A DNA stretch of 64,000 bases from Agathobaculum hominis (GTDB taxonomy: Bacteria; Bacillota; Clostridia; Oscillospirales; Butyricicoccaceae): contig NZ_JACOPK010000006.1 in assembly GCF_014288055.1 (NCBI RefSeq), positions 1 to 64,000 of the forward strand, written 5' to 3'. Made by a program: the position numbers and the translations under genes. Shown in pieces: positions 1-8,649 of the stretch; position 1 is the stretch's first letter, and each line of letters begins with the position of its first letter. The notes beneath the pieces were generated by a model. It saw nothing but the letters and a program-made list of their open reading frames with translations, was not told the origin of the DNA and ran no database searches.

Positions 1-8
1 TTTCTTTT

Positions 9-84
9 GCTGATATAGCTCAGTCGGTAGAGTGCATCCTTGGTAAGGATGAGGTCACCAGTTCGAATCTGGTTATCAGCTCCA
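9..84 (+). tRNA. tRNA-Thr (GGT)
   Basis: The acceptor arms GCTGATA and TATCAGC pair, and D, anticodon and T arms are present. The anticodon stem CATCC/GGATG encloses the loop TTGGTAA, giving anticodon GGT for threonine. The 3' CCA is encoded (82-84). Confidence 0.97.
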
Positions 85-87
85 TCA

Positions 88-116
88 AAGCATCATCTTC
101 GGATGATGCTTTTTTG
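88..116 (+). terminator. Rho-independent terminator after tRNA-Thr
   Basis: A 10-bp stem (AAGCATCATC pairing with GATGATGCTT) with a TTCG tetraloop is followed by a T run. A second GC-rich hairpin at 136-159 (AGGGGCAGCC / GGCTGCCCCT) lies just past the stop of the convergent amidohydrolase gene and may end that transcript, though it lacks a clean T tract. Confidence 0.9.
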
Positions 117-173
117 TTTGCCGGGAAACGGGGAAGGGGCAGCCGGAAGGCTGCCCCTGAGCGCTGTTTAACC

Positions 174-1364
174 TCAAGTTTGCTCCAGATACCGCAGCGC
201 GGTCAGTGTATGCAGTGCTGCGCCGCGCGGAAGGATATCCTCATTGAATATAACCTTCGGGTTGTGCATCGGCTTGCCATAGCGCGAATCCTCCTGTGCA
301 GTCCCGGCGCCGAGAAGCAGATAGGCACAGGGAAGTTCGTAGGTATAGGATGCAAAATCCTCCGACCCCATGCCGCCGTCGCGGAGTCGATAGACCGACG
401 CATCGCCGAACAGCTCTTTTGCACAGGCTGTGGACAAATCGAGTGCAATGTCATCATTTTTGAGCGGAGGCGCGGAAGCAAGCTCACATACTTCAGCTGT
501 TCCGCGATACGCCGCGGCAATGCCCTGCGCAAGCTCACCGATGCGACGGAGCAGGCAGGCGCTCAGCTCGCGGTCAAACGTGCGGATCGTGCCCTCAAGG
601 ATCGCAGATGACGGGATGATATTCGGTGCGTCGCCGCCGGTGAATCTGCCGACTGTGATGACCGCAGGCTGTTTCGCCGCGACCTCGCGTGCGACAAGCT
701 CTTCGAGTGCAAGATAGATGTTCGCGGCGATGTGTATTGGGTCGACACCGGTCTCCGGCATAGCGCCATGGCAGCCGGTGCCGTGAACCGTAACGCGGAA
801 CAGGGTGCAGCCTGCCATGAACGTGCCTTCACCGCACAGCACGAGGCCGGACGGCGTGCCGGAATGGACATGCAGAGCGAAACCGGCCTGAGGCGCGGGC
901 TCGCGCAGCACACCGGCCGCAAGCATCGCCTTCGCACCGGTAAAGCCCTCCTCGTCGGGCTGAAATACGAGCTTGACGGTACCATTCAGCTTGCTCTGAT
1001 ACCCGCGCAGCAGCTTTGCCGCACCCAGCAGCATCGCTGTGTGCATATCGTGGCCGCAGGCGTGCATGCAGCCGTTCTGCGAGCGAAAGGGCAGGTCGGT
1101 CTGCTCGGTGACGCACAGCGCATCCATATCCGCACGCAGCAGGACGCAGGCCCCGGTATCCGAACCGGTGATTTCCGCAGTGATGCCTCCTGCGAGCTCC
1201 TTCGGCTCGTAGCCCATTTCGCGCAGCCGGCCGGCAACGTATTCCCGGGTGCGCGGCAGGTCGGCGCCGGCCTCAGGGGCGGCGTGGAGAGTGCGTCTGT
1301 CGCTGATCATCGTCTCGCGGAGCGCTTCGGCCTCCGCAAGAATTTCCTTTGCTGAAACAACCAT
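174..1364 (-). CDS. M20-family amidohydrolase (N-acyl amino acid / hippurate hydrolase type)
   Basis: A 396-residue zinc-dependent amidohydrolase of the M20D group, which cleaves N-acyl amino acids or related amides in the cytoplasm. The family HACGHDMH metal motif follows ADMDAL, and FQPDEEG supplies the catalytic/metal acidic pair. The central dimerisation domain and the late GMGSEDFA motif are also present. I start at the ATG at 1364 because GGAAAGGAGATC lies just upstream; the 17 extra codons before it have no family character. The substrate cannot be told from sequence. It lies 53 nt downstream of a broken GNAT gene and may once have been co-transcribed with it. Confidence 0.9.
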   Translation of the reverse strand: MVVSAKEILAEAEALRETMISDRRTLHAAPEAGADLPRTREYVAGRLREMGYEPKELAGGITAEITGSDTGACVLLRADMDALCVTEQTDLPFRSQNGCMHACGHDMHTAMLLGAAKLLRGYQSKLNGTVKLVFQPDEEGFTGAKAMLAAGVLREPAPQAGFALHVHSGTPSGLVLCGEGTFMAGCTLFRVTVHGTGCHGAMPETGVDPIHIAANIYLALEELVAREVAAKQPAVITVGRFTGGDAPNIIPSSAILEGTIRTFDRELSACLLRRIGELAQGIAAAYRGTAEVCELASAPPLKNDDIALDLSTACAKELFGDASVYRLRDGGMGSEDFASYTYELPCAYLLLGAGTAQEDSRYGKPMHNPKVIFNEDILPRGAALHTLTALRYLEQT

Positions 1365-1417
1365 GGTGATCTCCTTTCCGGAACCGGGGCGGGGAACCGC
1401 CCCTCGATTCTGCAATA

Positions 1418-1735
1418 TCAGATTTTGTTTTCGTAGTTCGCAAGGAACATCGGCGCGCCGTCCGGCATGATCCGAAAACCATGTTTTTCGTAGAAAACGG
1501 CGTTTTTGCGTTCCTCGGGCATAAGCTCGATATACAGATAATGTTTGTATTTTTCCTTGATGTATTCGACCATCTTTCCGGCGATACCCTGTCCGTGGTG
1601 CGTCGGGCGCACGAGAACATAGTGCATGCAGGCGAGCATTTCGCTGTCGTCGATGACGCGGACGAGTCCGACAAGTTAATTGCTGTTATCTCGCGTGTCT
1701 GCTTTCAGTATAACGGCAAAGCCGCGGAAAAGCAA
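1418..1735 (-). pseudogene. Broken GNAT N-acetyltransferase
   Basis: The last 73 codons (1639 down to 1418) encode the C-terminal half of a GNAT acetyltransferase: LVRPTHHGQGIAGK is the acetyl-CoA-binding Q/RxxGxG/A motif, followed by NAVFYEKHGF. Upstream in the same frame the text still reads like GNAT (AVILKADTRDNSN, then LVGLVRVIDD) but is interrupted by a TAA at 1676-1678, and no N-terminal part with a ribosome binding site is visible. Without the N-terminal strands the product would not form a whole GNAT fold. I read it as a decayed gene; translation of a 73-residue remnant from the ATG at 1639 cannot be excluded. Confidence 0.65.
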
Positions 1736-1931
1736 GCTGCTATGAAAATTATAAGCAACTCATAAACTGGCGGATATCCCTTAAAATACGGAAACCGCGA
1801 TTATACTGACAGTGTCAGATTAAACCGGCACAGAACGATGGAGACCGGGATCATGCGGAACGACAAAGCGGAAAGGGACAGCACAGGCAGGATAAAACCG
1901 GGGAAAACCGCACCATATGTCAAAAAGGGTA

Positions 1932-1960
1932 TGGTAAACAGGCTGGATTTATGGTATACT
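1932..1960 (+). promoter_or_regulatory. Putative sigma-A promoter of the AGCS symporter
   Basis: TGGTAA (1932-1937), a 17-bp spacer and TATACT (1955-1960) precede the symporter leader. The -35 is weak. The stretch 1736-1931 shows no gene. Confidence 0.5.
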
Positions 1961-1992
1961 GATTATATCCATATAGACGAAAAGTAAAATGA

Positions 1993-2020
1993 GGACGGCA
2001 AAAACGTCCTTTTTCTTTTC
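1993..2020 (+). terminator. Terminator-like hairpin in the symporter leader
   Basis: AGGACG and CGTCCT pair around an A-rich loop, followed by a T-rich run. It lies between the likely promoter and the start codon at 2082, so it would act as an attenuator rather than an end-of-gene terminator. No anti-terminator or known riboswitch fold was recognised. Confidence 0.55.
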
Positions 2021-2081
2021 GTCTGCGATAGAAAAAGAAAACCGGCGGTGCGCTTGCCATCGCAGGGAAAGGGAGAATGCA

Positions 2082-3536
2082 ATGTTAGATACTCTTTACA
2101 ACGGCTTTGCCGGTCTGGTCGGCACGCTCAATGATCTGATGTACAGCTATGTGCTCATCATCCTGCTGCTCGCGGCGGGCGTTTACTTCACCATCCGCAC
2201 GGCGGGCGTTCAGGTACGTCTGCTCGGGGAGTCGGTGCGCGTGGTCAGCGAAAAATCGGGCGACACCAAGGCGGTCAGCGCGTTTGAAGCGCTGATGGTC
2301 TCGACGGCGAGCCGCGTCGGCACGGGCAATATCGTCGGCGTCGCCAACGCCATCGCCATCGGCGGCTACGGCTCGGTGTTCTGGATGTGGCTCATCGCTC
2401 TGGTTGGCGGCGCGACCGCCTTTGTCGAGAGCACGCTCGCGCAGATCTATAAAAAGCGCAGCGCCAAGGGCGGCAGCTACGGCGGCCCGTCCTACTATAT
2501 CCAGGCGGCTCTCGGAAGCCGGAGCCTCGGCATTATTTTCGCGATCGCGCTGATCGCGACCTATGCGATCGGCTTCAACATGCTCGCCTCCTTCAACCTC
2601 ATCGACAGCATGTCGAGCTATCACTTCTATGATACGCTCGTCACTGCCTCGGGCGCGCATCTCCTGCCGATCATCGGCGGCGCGCTGCTCGCGCTCCTTG
2701 TAGGCATCTGCATCTTCGGCAACGGCAACCGCATCGTCAAGGTCACGGGCGTGCTCGTGCCGGTCATGGGCGTGCTGTACATCATCATGGCGCTCATCGT
2801 CATGGTGATCAACGCCGGCATGCTGCCCGAGGTGCTGCGCCGCATTTTCGCGGGCGCGTTCGATTTCAAGGCGATCTTCGGCGGCGCGGCAGGCTTCGGC
2901 TCGTCCGCCCTCATGCAGGGCATCAAGCGCGGCCTGTATTCCAATGAAGCGGGCGTCGGCTCTGCGCCGAACGCGGCGGCGGCAGCAGACGTCTCCCACC
3001 CGGTCAAGCAGGGTCTTGTGCAGATGCTGTCTGTATTCATCGACACCATCCTGGTGTGCACCGCGACTGCCATGATGTGCCTGTGCACCGGCATTGAGCC
3101 GAGCGAGTCGCTCAAGGGCGCTCCCTTCGTACAGGCCTCGCTCGAGCAGACCTTCGGCGCGGCAGGGCCGTATTTCATCACCATCGCTCTGCTGCTGTTC
3201 GCGTTCACGACACTGCTCGGCAACCTGTTCTACTGCGAGGGCTGCCTGAACTATATCGCGGGCCGCACGATCTCCCACCGACAGCTGAACGTATTCCATG
3301 CGTTCGCCTGCGTCGTTGTCTTTATCGGCGCGCAGATGAAATTCGGTCTGGTCTGGGACATCGCAGACGTCCTGATGGGCATTATGGCGCTCATCAACCT
3401 GCCGGTCATCCTGCGGCTCGGCGGCACGGCGATGCGCGCGCTGTCGGACTATATGAAGCAGCGCCGCGAGGGCCGGAACCCGGTATTCAAGGCGAAAAAT
3501 ATCGCGCTGAAGGAAAAGACGGATTACTGGAACTGA
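2082..3536 (+). CDS. Alanine/glycine:cation symporter (AGCS family)
   Basis: A 484-residue inner-membrane sodium- or proton-coupled transporter of alanine or glycine. Family signatures are GTGNIVGVANAIAIGG early on, and GLYSNEAGVGSAPNAAAAA followed by HPVKQG in the second half. About ten hydrophobic helices are evident. I start at ATG 2082, preceded by GGGAAAGGGAGA. An upstream in-frame ATG at 1989 lies inside the leader hairpin and adds a non-family, polar extension. Amino-acid specificity is not readable from sequence alone. It is probably a single-gene unit with leader attenuation. Confidence 0.93.
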   Translation: MLDTLYNGFAGLVGTLNDLMYSYVLIILLLAAGVYFTIRTAGVQVRLLGESVRVVSEKSGDTKAVSAFEALMVSTASRVGTGNIVGVANAIAIGGYGSVFWMWLIALVGGATAFVESTLAQIYKKRSAKGGSYGGPSYYIQAALGSRSLGIIFAIALIATYAIGFNMLASFNLIDSMSSYHFYDTLVTASGAHLLPIIGGALLALLVGICIFGNGNRIVKVTGVLVPVMGVLYIIMALIVMVINAGMLPEVLRRIFAGAFDFKAIFGGAAGFGSSALMQGIKRGLYSNEAGVGSAPNAAAAADVSHPVKQGLVQMLSVFIDTILVCTATAMMCLCTGIEPSESLKGAPFVQASLEQTFGAAGPYFITIALLLFAFTTLLGNLFYCEGCLNYIAGRTISHRQLNVFHAFACVVVFIGAQMKFGLVWDIADVLMGIMALINLPVILRLGGTAMRALSDYMKQRREGRNPVFKAKNIALKEKTDYWN

Positions 3537-3600
3537 CTTGCAATCGGCCGCAAACTGTGATACCCTTTTTACAGCAGAAACCATATCAGAGGTGTACCAT

Positions 3601-4152
3601 ATGCAGGAAAACAAAGGCTTTGACCGGCTGCACGGCAGTCTGGTGGGCGTAATACAGGAGGCACAGACCAAGATCGGCTATGACCGCCACGCCATCACGT
3701 TCTATTATCCGGCCTCGTCGGTCGCCCATATGCTCGGAACGAAAGAGGATGCGGATGCGGTCGAGCGGGCGCTCCGCGGCTTTGCCGCGCACGAGGCGCC
3801 GACGCTCGGCGCGGTCGAGGTCGTGCGCGACGGGGAGCGCTTCTGCTTCCATGTCCCGGCGGAGGGCGCGGAGTTTGTCCATGAGAAGGTGCCCGACAGC
3901 GGCTTTCTCCGGGCGTTTCTCGCGGTCATGAGCGGTCTGGAGGTCAGTCTGGACGATATTCTCGCGGTGTTCCATCGCTTTTCGGATAGCGTGACCTGCG
4001 AGAGGATCGAGGGAAGCGATGAGTTCGACTATCTCATCTATTTTACCTCGGGTGAGCCGGACGGCTTCCGCTACTGCATCAAGCTCGAGGACGACGGCTG
4101 CGCGTCCTACCACCGCTTTATCCGCGAGGATTACGAAGCGTTCGGCTTCTGA
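3601..4152 (+). CDS. DUF3877-like conserved protein
   Basis: A 183-residue soluble protein of unknown function. The opening (LVGVIQEAQTKIGYD followed by ITFYYPASSV) resembles what I remember of the Clostridia family DUF3877; this is recognition from memory, not a search. There is no signal peptide or membrane segment. The start is the ATG at 3601, preceded by GAGGTG; an upstream TTG-started reading from 3538 is unlikely. It sits 12 nt ahead of the DUF2726 gene and probably shares its transcript. Confidence 0.7.
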   Translation: MQENKGFDRLHGSLVGVIQEAQTKIGYDRHAITFYYPASSVAHMLGTKEDADAVERALRGFAAHEAPTLGAVEVVRDGERFCFHVPAEGAEFVHEKVPDSGFLRAFLAVMSGLEVSLDDILAVFHRFSDSVTCERIEGSDEFDYLIYFTSGEPDGFRYCIKLEDDGCASYHRFIREDYEAFGF

Positions 4153-4164
4153 TACGGAGAAAAG

Positions 4165-4677
4165 ATGGAGCAAAAGACGATCGTTCTCTGTATCGCGGCG
4201 GCGGCTGTGCTGCTTGTCCTGATCAGCCTTGCATGGAGCAGGCTCAGCGCATGGCTCGCGGCGCGCGAGCTGCGCCATGCCTATCAGGCGCGTCCGCTGT
4301 TTTCCGCGCACGAGCGGGCGGCGTACAGGACGCTGAAGACCATGACGGACGAGCTCGGCCTTGTCCTGTTCGTCAAGGTGCGGCTGCTCGATCTGGCGGA
4401 GCCGCGTCCGCATCACAGAAAGTACCAGCTCTACCTCAACAAGGTCAGCGCGAAGCATGTGGATTTCGTGGTGTGCAGCGCCAAAAGCGAGCCCAGGCTG
4501 GTCATCGAGCTGGACGACTTCACGCATGATACGCCCTCGCGTCAGGCGCGCGACGAGTTCGTGGATACGGTGCTGGAAAGCTGCGGCTACGGGGTCGTGC
4601 ATACGCGGAATGTTGACCGGGACGAGCTGTATCCGGTACTCAGGCGTCTGCGGCGCACACGGACAGCAGGAAAATAG
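4165..4677 (+). CDS. Membrane-anchored DUF2726 protein
   Basis: A 170-residue protein with one N-terminal transmembrane helix (residues about 5-27) and a cytoplasmic DUF2726 domain. The conserved core reads VDFVVCSAKSEPRLVIELDD followed by a second acidic/His region (DRDELYPVL). DUF2726 is thought to be related to the PD-(D/E)XK nuclease fold, and the D...E.D pattern here fits, but activity is not established. It follows the DUF3877-like gene by 12 nt and ends at a strong terminator. Confidence 0.8.
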   Translation: MEQKTIVLCIAAAAVLLVLISLAWSRLSAWLAARELRHAYQARPLFSAHERAAYRTLKTMTDELGLVLFVKVRLLDLAEPRPHHRKYQLYLNKVSAKHVDFVVCSAKSEPRLVIELDDFTHDTPSRQARDEFVDTVLESCGYGVVHTRNVDRDELYPVLRRLRRTRTAGK

Positions 4678-4686
4678 AAAAGAATG

Positions 4687-4726
4687 ACCGCGGTGAGACG
4701 CAGAAAAAGTCTCGCCGCGGTTTTTT
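4687..4726 (+). terminator. Rho-independent terminator after the DUF2726 gene
   Basis: ACCGCGGTGAGAC pairs with GTCTCGCCGCGGT, followed by TTTTTTG. Confidence 0.92.
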
Positions 4727-4734
4727 GTGCGCAA

Positions 4735-4779
4735 AAGAAGAAAATCCCCCTGTCCGCGCGGTGCTCCTGCGGACAGGGG
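4735..4779 (-). terminator. Terminator after spoVT 3' part
   Basis: On the minus strand CCCCTGTCCGC pairs with GCGGACAGGGG, followed by GATTTTCTTCTTTT. It ends the recombinase-SpoVT message now, and presumably ended spoVT before the insertion. Confidence 0.85.
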
Positions 4780-4784
4780 AAGGG

Positions 4785-6941
4785 TCATACGGCGATGCGG
4801 CGCGAGAGAAACTGTGCGGCGGACTGGCACAGCCCGAGCAGCACCTCGCTGGACGCCGTATCCTCCTTTTCGCTGATGAATGCGACGCAGCCGCTGACAT
4901 CGCCGTCTGTGATGACGGGCACGGCCGTGACGAGGCGGTAGCCGTCGCGTCCGGAGAGCGGAATATCGGGCAGACTGCTTTCGCCGCGCGCATAGATGAT
5001 ACGCTGCTCCATCAGCTGTTCCAGCTCCGCTGAGACGCTTTTTTCGAGAACATCCTTTTTCGCGCCGCCTGCCGCCGCGATCACGGCATCGCGGTCGCTG
5101 ATGGCGCAGCTCATGCCCGCTGTCCGGGCGAGCGCATCCGCAAGCTCTGCCGCCATCGCGCTCATTTCGCCCATAGGGGAATATTTTTTGAAGATCACTT
5201 CGCCGTCCCGGTCGGTGTAAATCTCCAGCGGGTCACCGCTGCTGATAACACTGACATCGAAAACCTTGTCCTTCTGACCGCGCGCACGCTGGACAATGCG
5301 GCATTTTTCGCTGGCTTCGATGCCTGAATTAAAATTTACGACGTTCTCCTCTCTCGTGCTCTGCAGCAGCGCGTCAATGTCGCTTTGCAGATGTACTTCC
5401 AGATGATCCTCGTAAACCGTGATCCTGTCTATCATGAGTTCCAGATCATTGCGCTCCATCTTGGGCTTGTGCAGCAGATCATCAAATACGTCGAGCGCTG
5501 TCTTTGCCGTGCGGTTGACTTCGATGATCGTGTTGCGCTTGTTGGACAGCAGTTCGATCTGGTGATTCAGGCCGTTGATCTTGCTTTGCAGCTCGGCTTC
5601 CATCTCGTCGTACAGCGTCCCCAGTGTTTCCTCGTTCTCCGGGTGCTTCATAATGTCGCGGATGCGCTGGCGCTTGGTGGCCTTGAGTTCTGCCGTCAGA
5701 TCATCCAGCACCTCGGCCAGATTGTCCGCCGACTGTTCGGTTTCCACGATCTGATTATCCTCACGGGCCAATTCCGTGTTCAGCCTGTCGAGCATCTCCG
5801 CAGAGCCGTCCATCACCCGACGGATGTACAGCCGCATAAGCTCGTCCAGCTTGTCTACGCGGATATGGTGGCGCGTGCAGCCCGCTCGTCCGCGGCGGTG
5901 ATAGGTGCCGCAGGTGTACGCCGGGGCAATGTCCGAACGGCTCATCGAAAACATCGGTGCGCCGCAGTCGCCGCACTCGAGAAAACCCGAATAGACGTTA
6001 TCGTATTTCTTGATACCGCGGTAGTTCGAGCGGGTGCGCTTCTCCCGCAGAGCGCGGGTGGTCGCAAACGTGCGGTAGTCGATGATCGGCTGATGGTGGT
6101 TCTCGATAACGATCTGTTCGTCCTCGTCGCGCCGGATATCCCTGCCGTTGATCTTTGCCCGCGTAAACTTACCCTGCCGCAGCGTGCCAATGTAGAAATC
6201 GTTGTCGAGGATGCCCTGCACAGTCACAAGCGCCCACGCAGCCTTGACTTCCCGCCTGGTCGTCCTGCCCTCGGCCTGCCTGCGCATCTGCTCAGACATG
6301 CGCGGCGTAGGCACGCCCTGCTCGGTCAGGTAATTGGCAATCTTCTTGTAGCCCCAGCCATCATTGTTGTAGAGATCAAAAATCCGGCGCACAATATCCG
6401 CTTCGGTCGGCACGATCTCAAACTGCTGCTGAGTGTTGATGATGTAGCCGTACGGTGCGGCGCACAGCCATTTGCCGTCCGCCTGCCGTCGTTTGATAAC
6501 ATTGCGGACCTTGCGTGAGGTGTCCGTGACCGGCATTTCGTTGACAAGAAACTGGAACTGGATTTTCAGCCAGTCATCGTCGTTCGGAAAGTCAATGACG
6601 TCGCCGATGGAGATAATGCGGACACCTGCATCACGCAGGTCTTCCAGCTCCACCAGTCCGCGGCTGTTGCGGCGGGAAAATCGGGAAAAGTCCTTGATGA
6701 TGAGGATGTCGTACTTATGACTCATTAGGCCGCGGCGCATCTCCTGATAGCCTTCGCGCTGCTCAAAGGTGTAGCCGGAGCGGTCGCGGTCCTCGAAAAA
6801 GGTGAGGCTGCTGCTGGGAAACTGCGTTTTTACAATGTCCTCGATGATGGCTTTTTGGTTCTCGATGGATACATTGTCCCGGTCGATCTCGTCATCGACG
6901 GAGATACGGGTGTAGCCTGCTATGCGGAAGGTTTCTGTCAT
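4785..6941 (-). CDS. Large serine recombinase fused in frame to the C-terminal part of SpoVT
   Basis: A 718-residue chimera. Residues 1-568 are a large serine recombinase: YTRIS with catalytic Ser14, the KDFSRFSRR helix, a Recombinase domain, a zinc ribbon (ECGDC...TCGTYHRRGRAGC) and a coiled coil. Residues 569-718 are SpoVT from GDPLEI onward: the last AbrB-fold strands (DRDGEVIFKKYSP) and the whole GAF-like sensor (ISDRDAVIAAAGGAKKDVLEKSVS). The frame is continuous through the 12-bp core at 5226-5237. The start is ATG 6941 with AGGAG upstream; 37 further in-frame codons lack recombinase character. The family cuts and rejoins DNA at att sites. A circular form would instead give a 596-residue enzyme ending in the tail now at 37466-37540. 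Whether the fusion is active cannot be read from sequence. Confidence 0.95.
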   Translation of the reverse strand: MTETFRIAGYTRISVDDEIDRDNVSIENQKAIIEDIVKTQFPSSSLTFFEDRDRSGYTFEQREGYQEMRRGLMSHKYDILIIKDFSRFSRRNSRGLVELEDLRDAGVRIISIGDVIDFPNDDDWLKIQFQFLVNEMPVTDTSRKVRNVIKRRQADGKWLCAAPYGYIINTQQQFEIVPTEADIVRRIFDLYNNDGWGYKKIANYLTEQGVPTPRMSEQMRRQAEGRTTRREVKAAWALVTVQGILDNDFYIGTLRQGKFTRAKINGRDIRRDEDEQIVIENHHQPIIDYRTFATTRALREKRTRSNYRGIKKYDNVYSGFLECGDCGAPMFSMSRSDIAPAYTCGTYHRRGRAGCTRHHIRVDKLDELMRLYIRRVMDGSAEMLDRLNTELAREDNQIVETEQSADNLAEVLDDLTAELKATKRQRIRDIMKHPENEETLGTLYDEMEAELQSKINGLNHQIELLSNKRNTIIEVNRTAKTALDVFDDLLHKPKMERNDLELMIDRITVYEDHLEVHLQSDIDALLQSTREENVVNFNSGIEASEKCRIVQRARGQKDKVFDVSVISSGDPLEIYTDRDGEVIFKKYSPMGEMSAMAAELADALARTAGMSCAISDRDAVIAAAGGAKKDVLEKSVSAELEQLMEQRIIYARGESSLPDIPLSGRDGYRLVTAVPVITDGDVSGCVAFISEKEDTASSEVLLGLCQSAAQFLSRRIAV
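5226..5237. repeat. attL core of the spoVT-intervening element
   Basis: CAGCGGGTCACC; on the minus strand it reads GGT GAC CCG CTG (Gly-Asp-Pro-Leu) and joins recombinase codon 568 to SpoVT codon 35 onward. To its left the sequence is spoVT, to its right recombinase. Confidence 0.9.
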
Positions 6942-7036
6942 GGTGCTTTTCTCCTGCGGTATCGCTCGGTTTTGGCGGTCAAATTCAGAAATGCAGGCGG
7001 CATTCGGCCGGGCTGCTTCGACAGGCTGATTGTATA

Positions 7037-7339
7037 TCAATCCGTTTGACATTGCAAGCGGCCAAAAACTGGCATCTGCCTGACCGCGCTCACTGCCCCT
7101 GCCGCCTTGCGCGCCTGCACTGCCCGCTCGGCAGCGCGACGGCGGTTGAACAGCAGCAGATCGCGAGTATTCTCATAAAGATCGCCCTGTCCCGACTGAA
7201 ACACGGCGACCATGTATTTTTTCGCTTTATATTCCGCGTAGATTCCTTTCAGTTCATCTTGCAGCACAGGGTCGGTCTTTTCTGCATTTGTCAACCAGAT
7301 TTCTACGATCTGTGCATCGTCATGGATATTCATTTCCAT
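7037..7339 (-). CDS. Small recombinase-associated protein
   Basis: A 100-residue basic protein encoded just upstream of the recombinase with a strong AAGGAGGTG site. The first part is acidic (NIHDDAQIVEIWLTN), then EYKAKKYMVAVFQSGQGDLYENT, then an arginine-rich stretch (LLFNRRRAAERAVQARK). I recall similar small proteins beside serine recombinases in gut Firmicutes islands, but their role is not established to my knowledge. A recombination directionality factor or other accessory role is inference from position. Its stop lies 95 nt before the recombinase start at 6941, so the two probably share a transcript. Confidence 0.7.
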   Translation of the reverse strand: MEMNIHDDAQIVEIWLTNAEKTDPVLQDELKGIYAEYKAKKYMVAVFQSGQGDLYENTRDLLLFNRRRAAERAVQARKAAGAVSAVRQMPVFGRLQCQTD

Positions 7340-7549
7340 TTGGGGACACCTCCTTGATTATCCATAGTTTCCTCGTCTTTCCTGCTGTTTATACCCATCG
7401 AATTATCGTTGTGCACCTGTGTCCACTGCTGCGCGATATGCTCGGCAAGCGCAGCATGATCGCACCGGTCGGCAGGGTGTTTTCCGTCTGTGCGCCGTGC
7501 CATCCCCGCCGAGAGCGGATATTTCACAAAAAAGTTTATCGCTGCGGTA

Positions 7550-7578
7550 TTGCGGCTGTCCGCTCTCCTGTATATAAT
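7550..7578 (+). promoter_or_regulatory. Sigma-A promoter of the TraX-like gene
   Basis: TTGCGG (7550-7555), 17-bp spacer, TATAAT (7573-7578). The 305-bp gap 7340-7645 otherwise holds only the small-protein ribosome binding site and no convincing gene. Confidence 0.75.
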
Positions 7579-7645
7579 AAATGCAGAGCACATTCCTGTG
7601 GCTCCCATCCCGATTACCGAATAATTCCGATAAAGGAGCACCCGT

Positions 7646-8416
7646 ATGTCAACCAACAACCTGTCCTCTTCCGCCTCCGGCCGTTTTTCCCTCAGCGCCG
7701 CAGCACTTCACATTCTCGCCATGGCGCTGATGCTGATGGATCATCTCTGGGCGACCCTCCTGCCCGCGCAGGACTGGCTCACGTGTGCCGGACGGCTGGC
7801 TTTCCCCATCTTCGCATTCATGGCGGTGGAAGGATATTTTCACACCCACAGCTTCCGGAAATACGCCCTGCGGCTTGCGCTGTTTGCCGTGCTCTCCGAA
7901 GTGCCGTTCGACCTGATGTACGGCGGAACCTGGTTCTATCCGGTGCACCAGAACGTGATCTGGACGCTGCTGCTCGGTCTTCTGGGCATTCATCTGATGG
8001 AAACCGTGCGTAAAAAGCAGAAAACATGGCTGTATCTGCTCACCGCCCTGCTTGTTGTGCTGATCGGCACAGTGCTGGGTACCCTGAGCATGGTGGACTA
8101 TTACGGCACCGGCGTGCTGACGATCTTTATCTTCTACTTCTTCCGCGGACGGAAGTGGTGGTGTCTGGCAGGACAGCTTCTCGCCCTCTACTGGGTCAAT
8201 GTGCAGCTGCTGGGCGGTCTGCTGTATCCTGTCCATATATTCGGCATGGAATTTGAGATCTGTCAGCAGGGGCTTGCACTTCTGGCGCTCCTTCCCATCT
8301 GGCTGTACCGCGGACGGCAGGGCTATCACAGCAAGCCATTCCAGTATGCCTGCTATGCCTTTTATCCCGTACATATGCTGATCCTTGTGCTGATCCTGCA
8401 ATATCTGACCCGCTGA
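7646..8416 (+). CDS. TraX-family integral membrane protein
   Basis: A 256-residue protein with about eight hydrophobic helices, resembling the TraX family. F-plasmid TraX acetylates pilin; Firmicutes members are uncharacterised acyltransferase-like membrane proteins. Family-like features are the early ALMLMDHLW motif, the GRLAFPIFAFMAVEGYFHT segment and the late CYAFYPVHMLIL segment. AAAGGAG precedes the ATG. No other conjugation genes are near, so a transfer role is unlikely. It has its own promoter within the element and lies upstream of degV. Confidence 0.85.
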   Translation: MSTNNLSSSASGRFSLSAAALHILAMALMLMDHLWATLLPAQDWLTCAGRLAFPIFAFMAVEGYFHTHSFRKYALRLALFAVLSEVPFDLMYGGTWFYPVHQNVIWTLLLGLLGIHLMETVRKKQKTWLYLLTALLVVLIGTVLGTLSMVDYYGTGVLTIFIFYFFRGRKWWCLAGQLLALYWVNVQLLGGLLYPVHIFGMEFEICQQGLALLALLPIWLYRGRQGYHSKPFQYACYAFYPVHMLILVLILQYLTR

Positions 8417-8456
8417 CGGCCATACCGGCATCTGCAAACATCTGTAAAACTTTTTA

Positions 8457-8485
8457 TTTATCAAATGCGCGTTCTGTTATATAAT
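8457..8485 (+). promoter_or_regulatory. Promoter of the DegV gene
   Basis: TATAAT (8480-8485) with a weak -35 (TTTATC, 8457-8462) at 17 bp. An AT-rich leader of about 165 nt separates it from the start codon. Confidence 0.55.
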
Positions 8486-8649
8486 AAATAAAACATCAAG
8501 ACCGCGCATTTTTTATTTTCTGTTTTATGAAGGAAAATGTGCAGGACAGGCCGGCTGCCGTGTGCGGTGCAGATCGACCGACTGCGAGAGAGCGCGCTTT
8601 CCCTGCGATAACACTGAAAATTTTCGGTAAAAGAGAAAGGAAAAAACAT

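Noticed and set aside
1989..2081. N-terminal extension of the AGCS symporter
   Set aside because: It spans the leader hairpin and lacks family similarity; the ATG at 2082 has the ribosome binding site.
2085..3671. 528-residue minus-strand frame opposite the symporter
   Set aside because: Charged, low-complexity shadow without a start signal.
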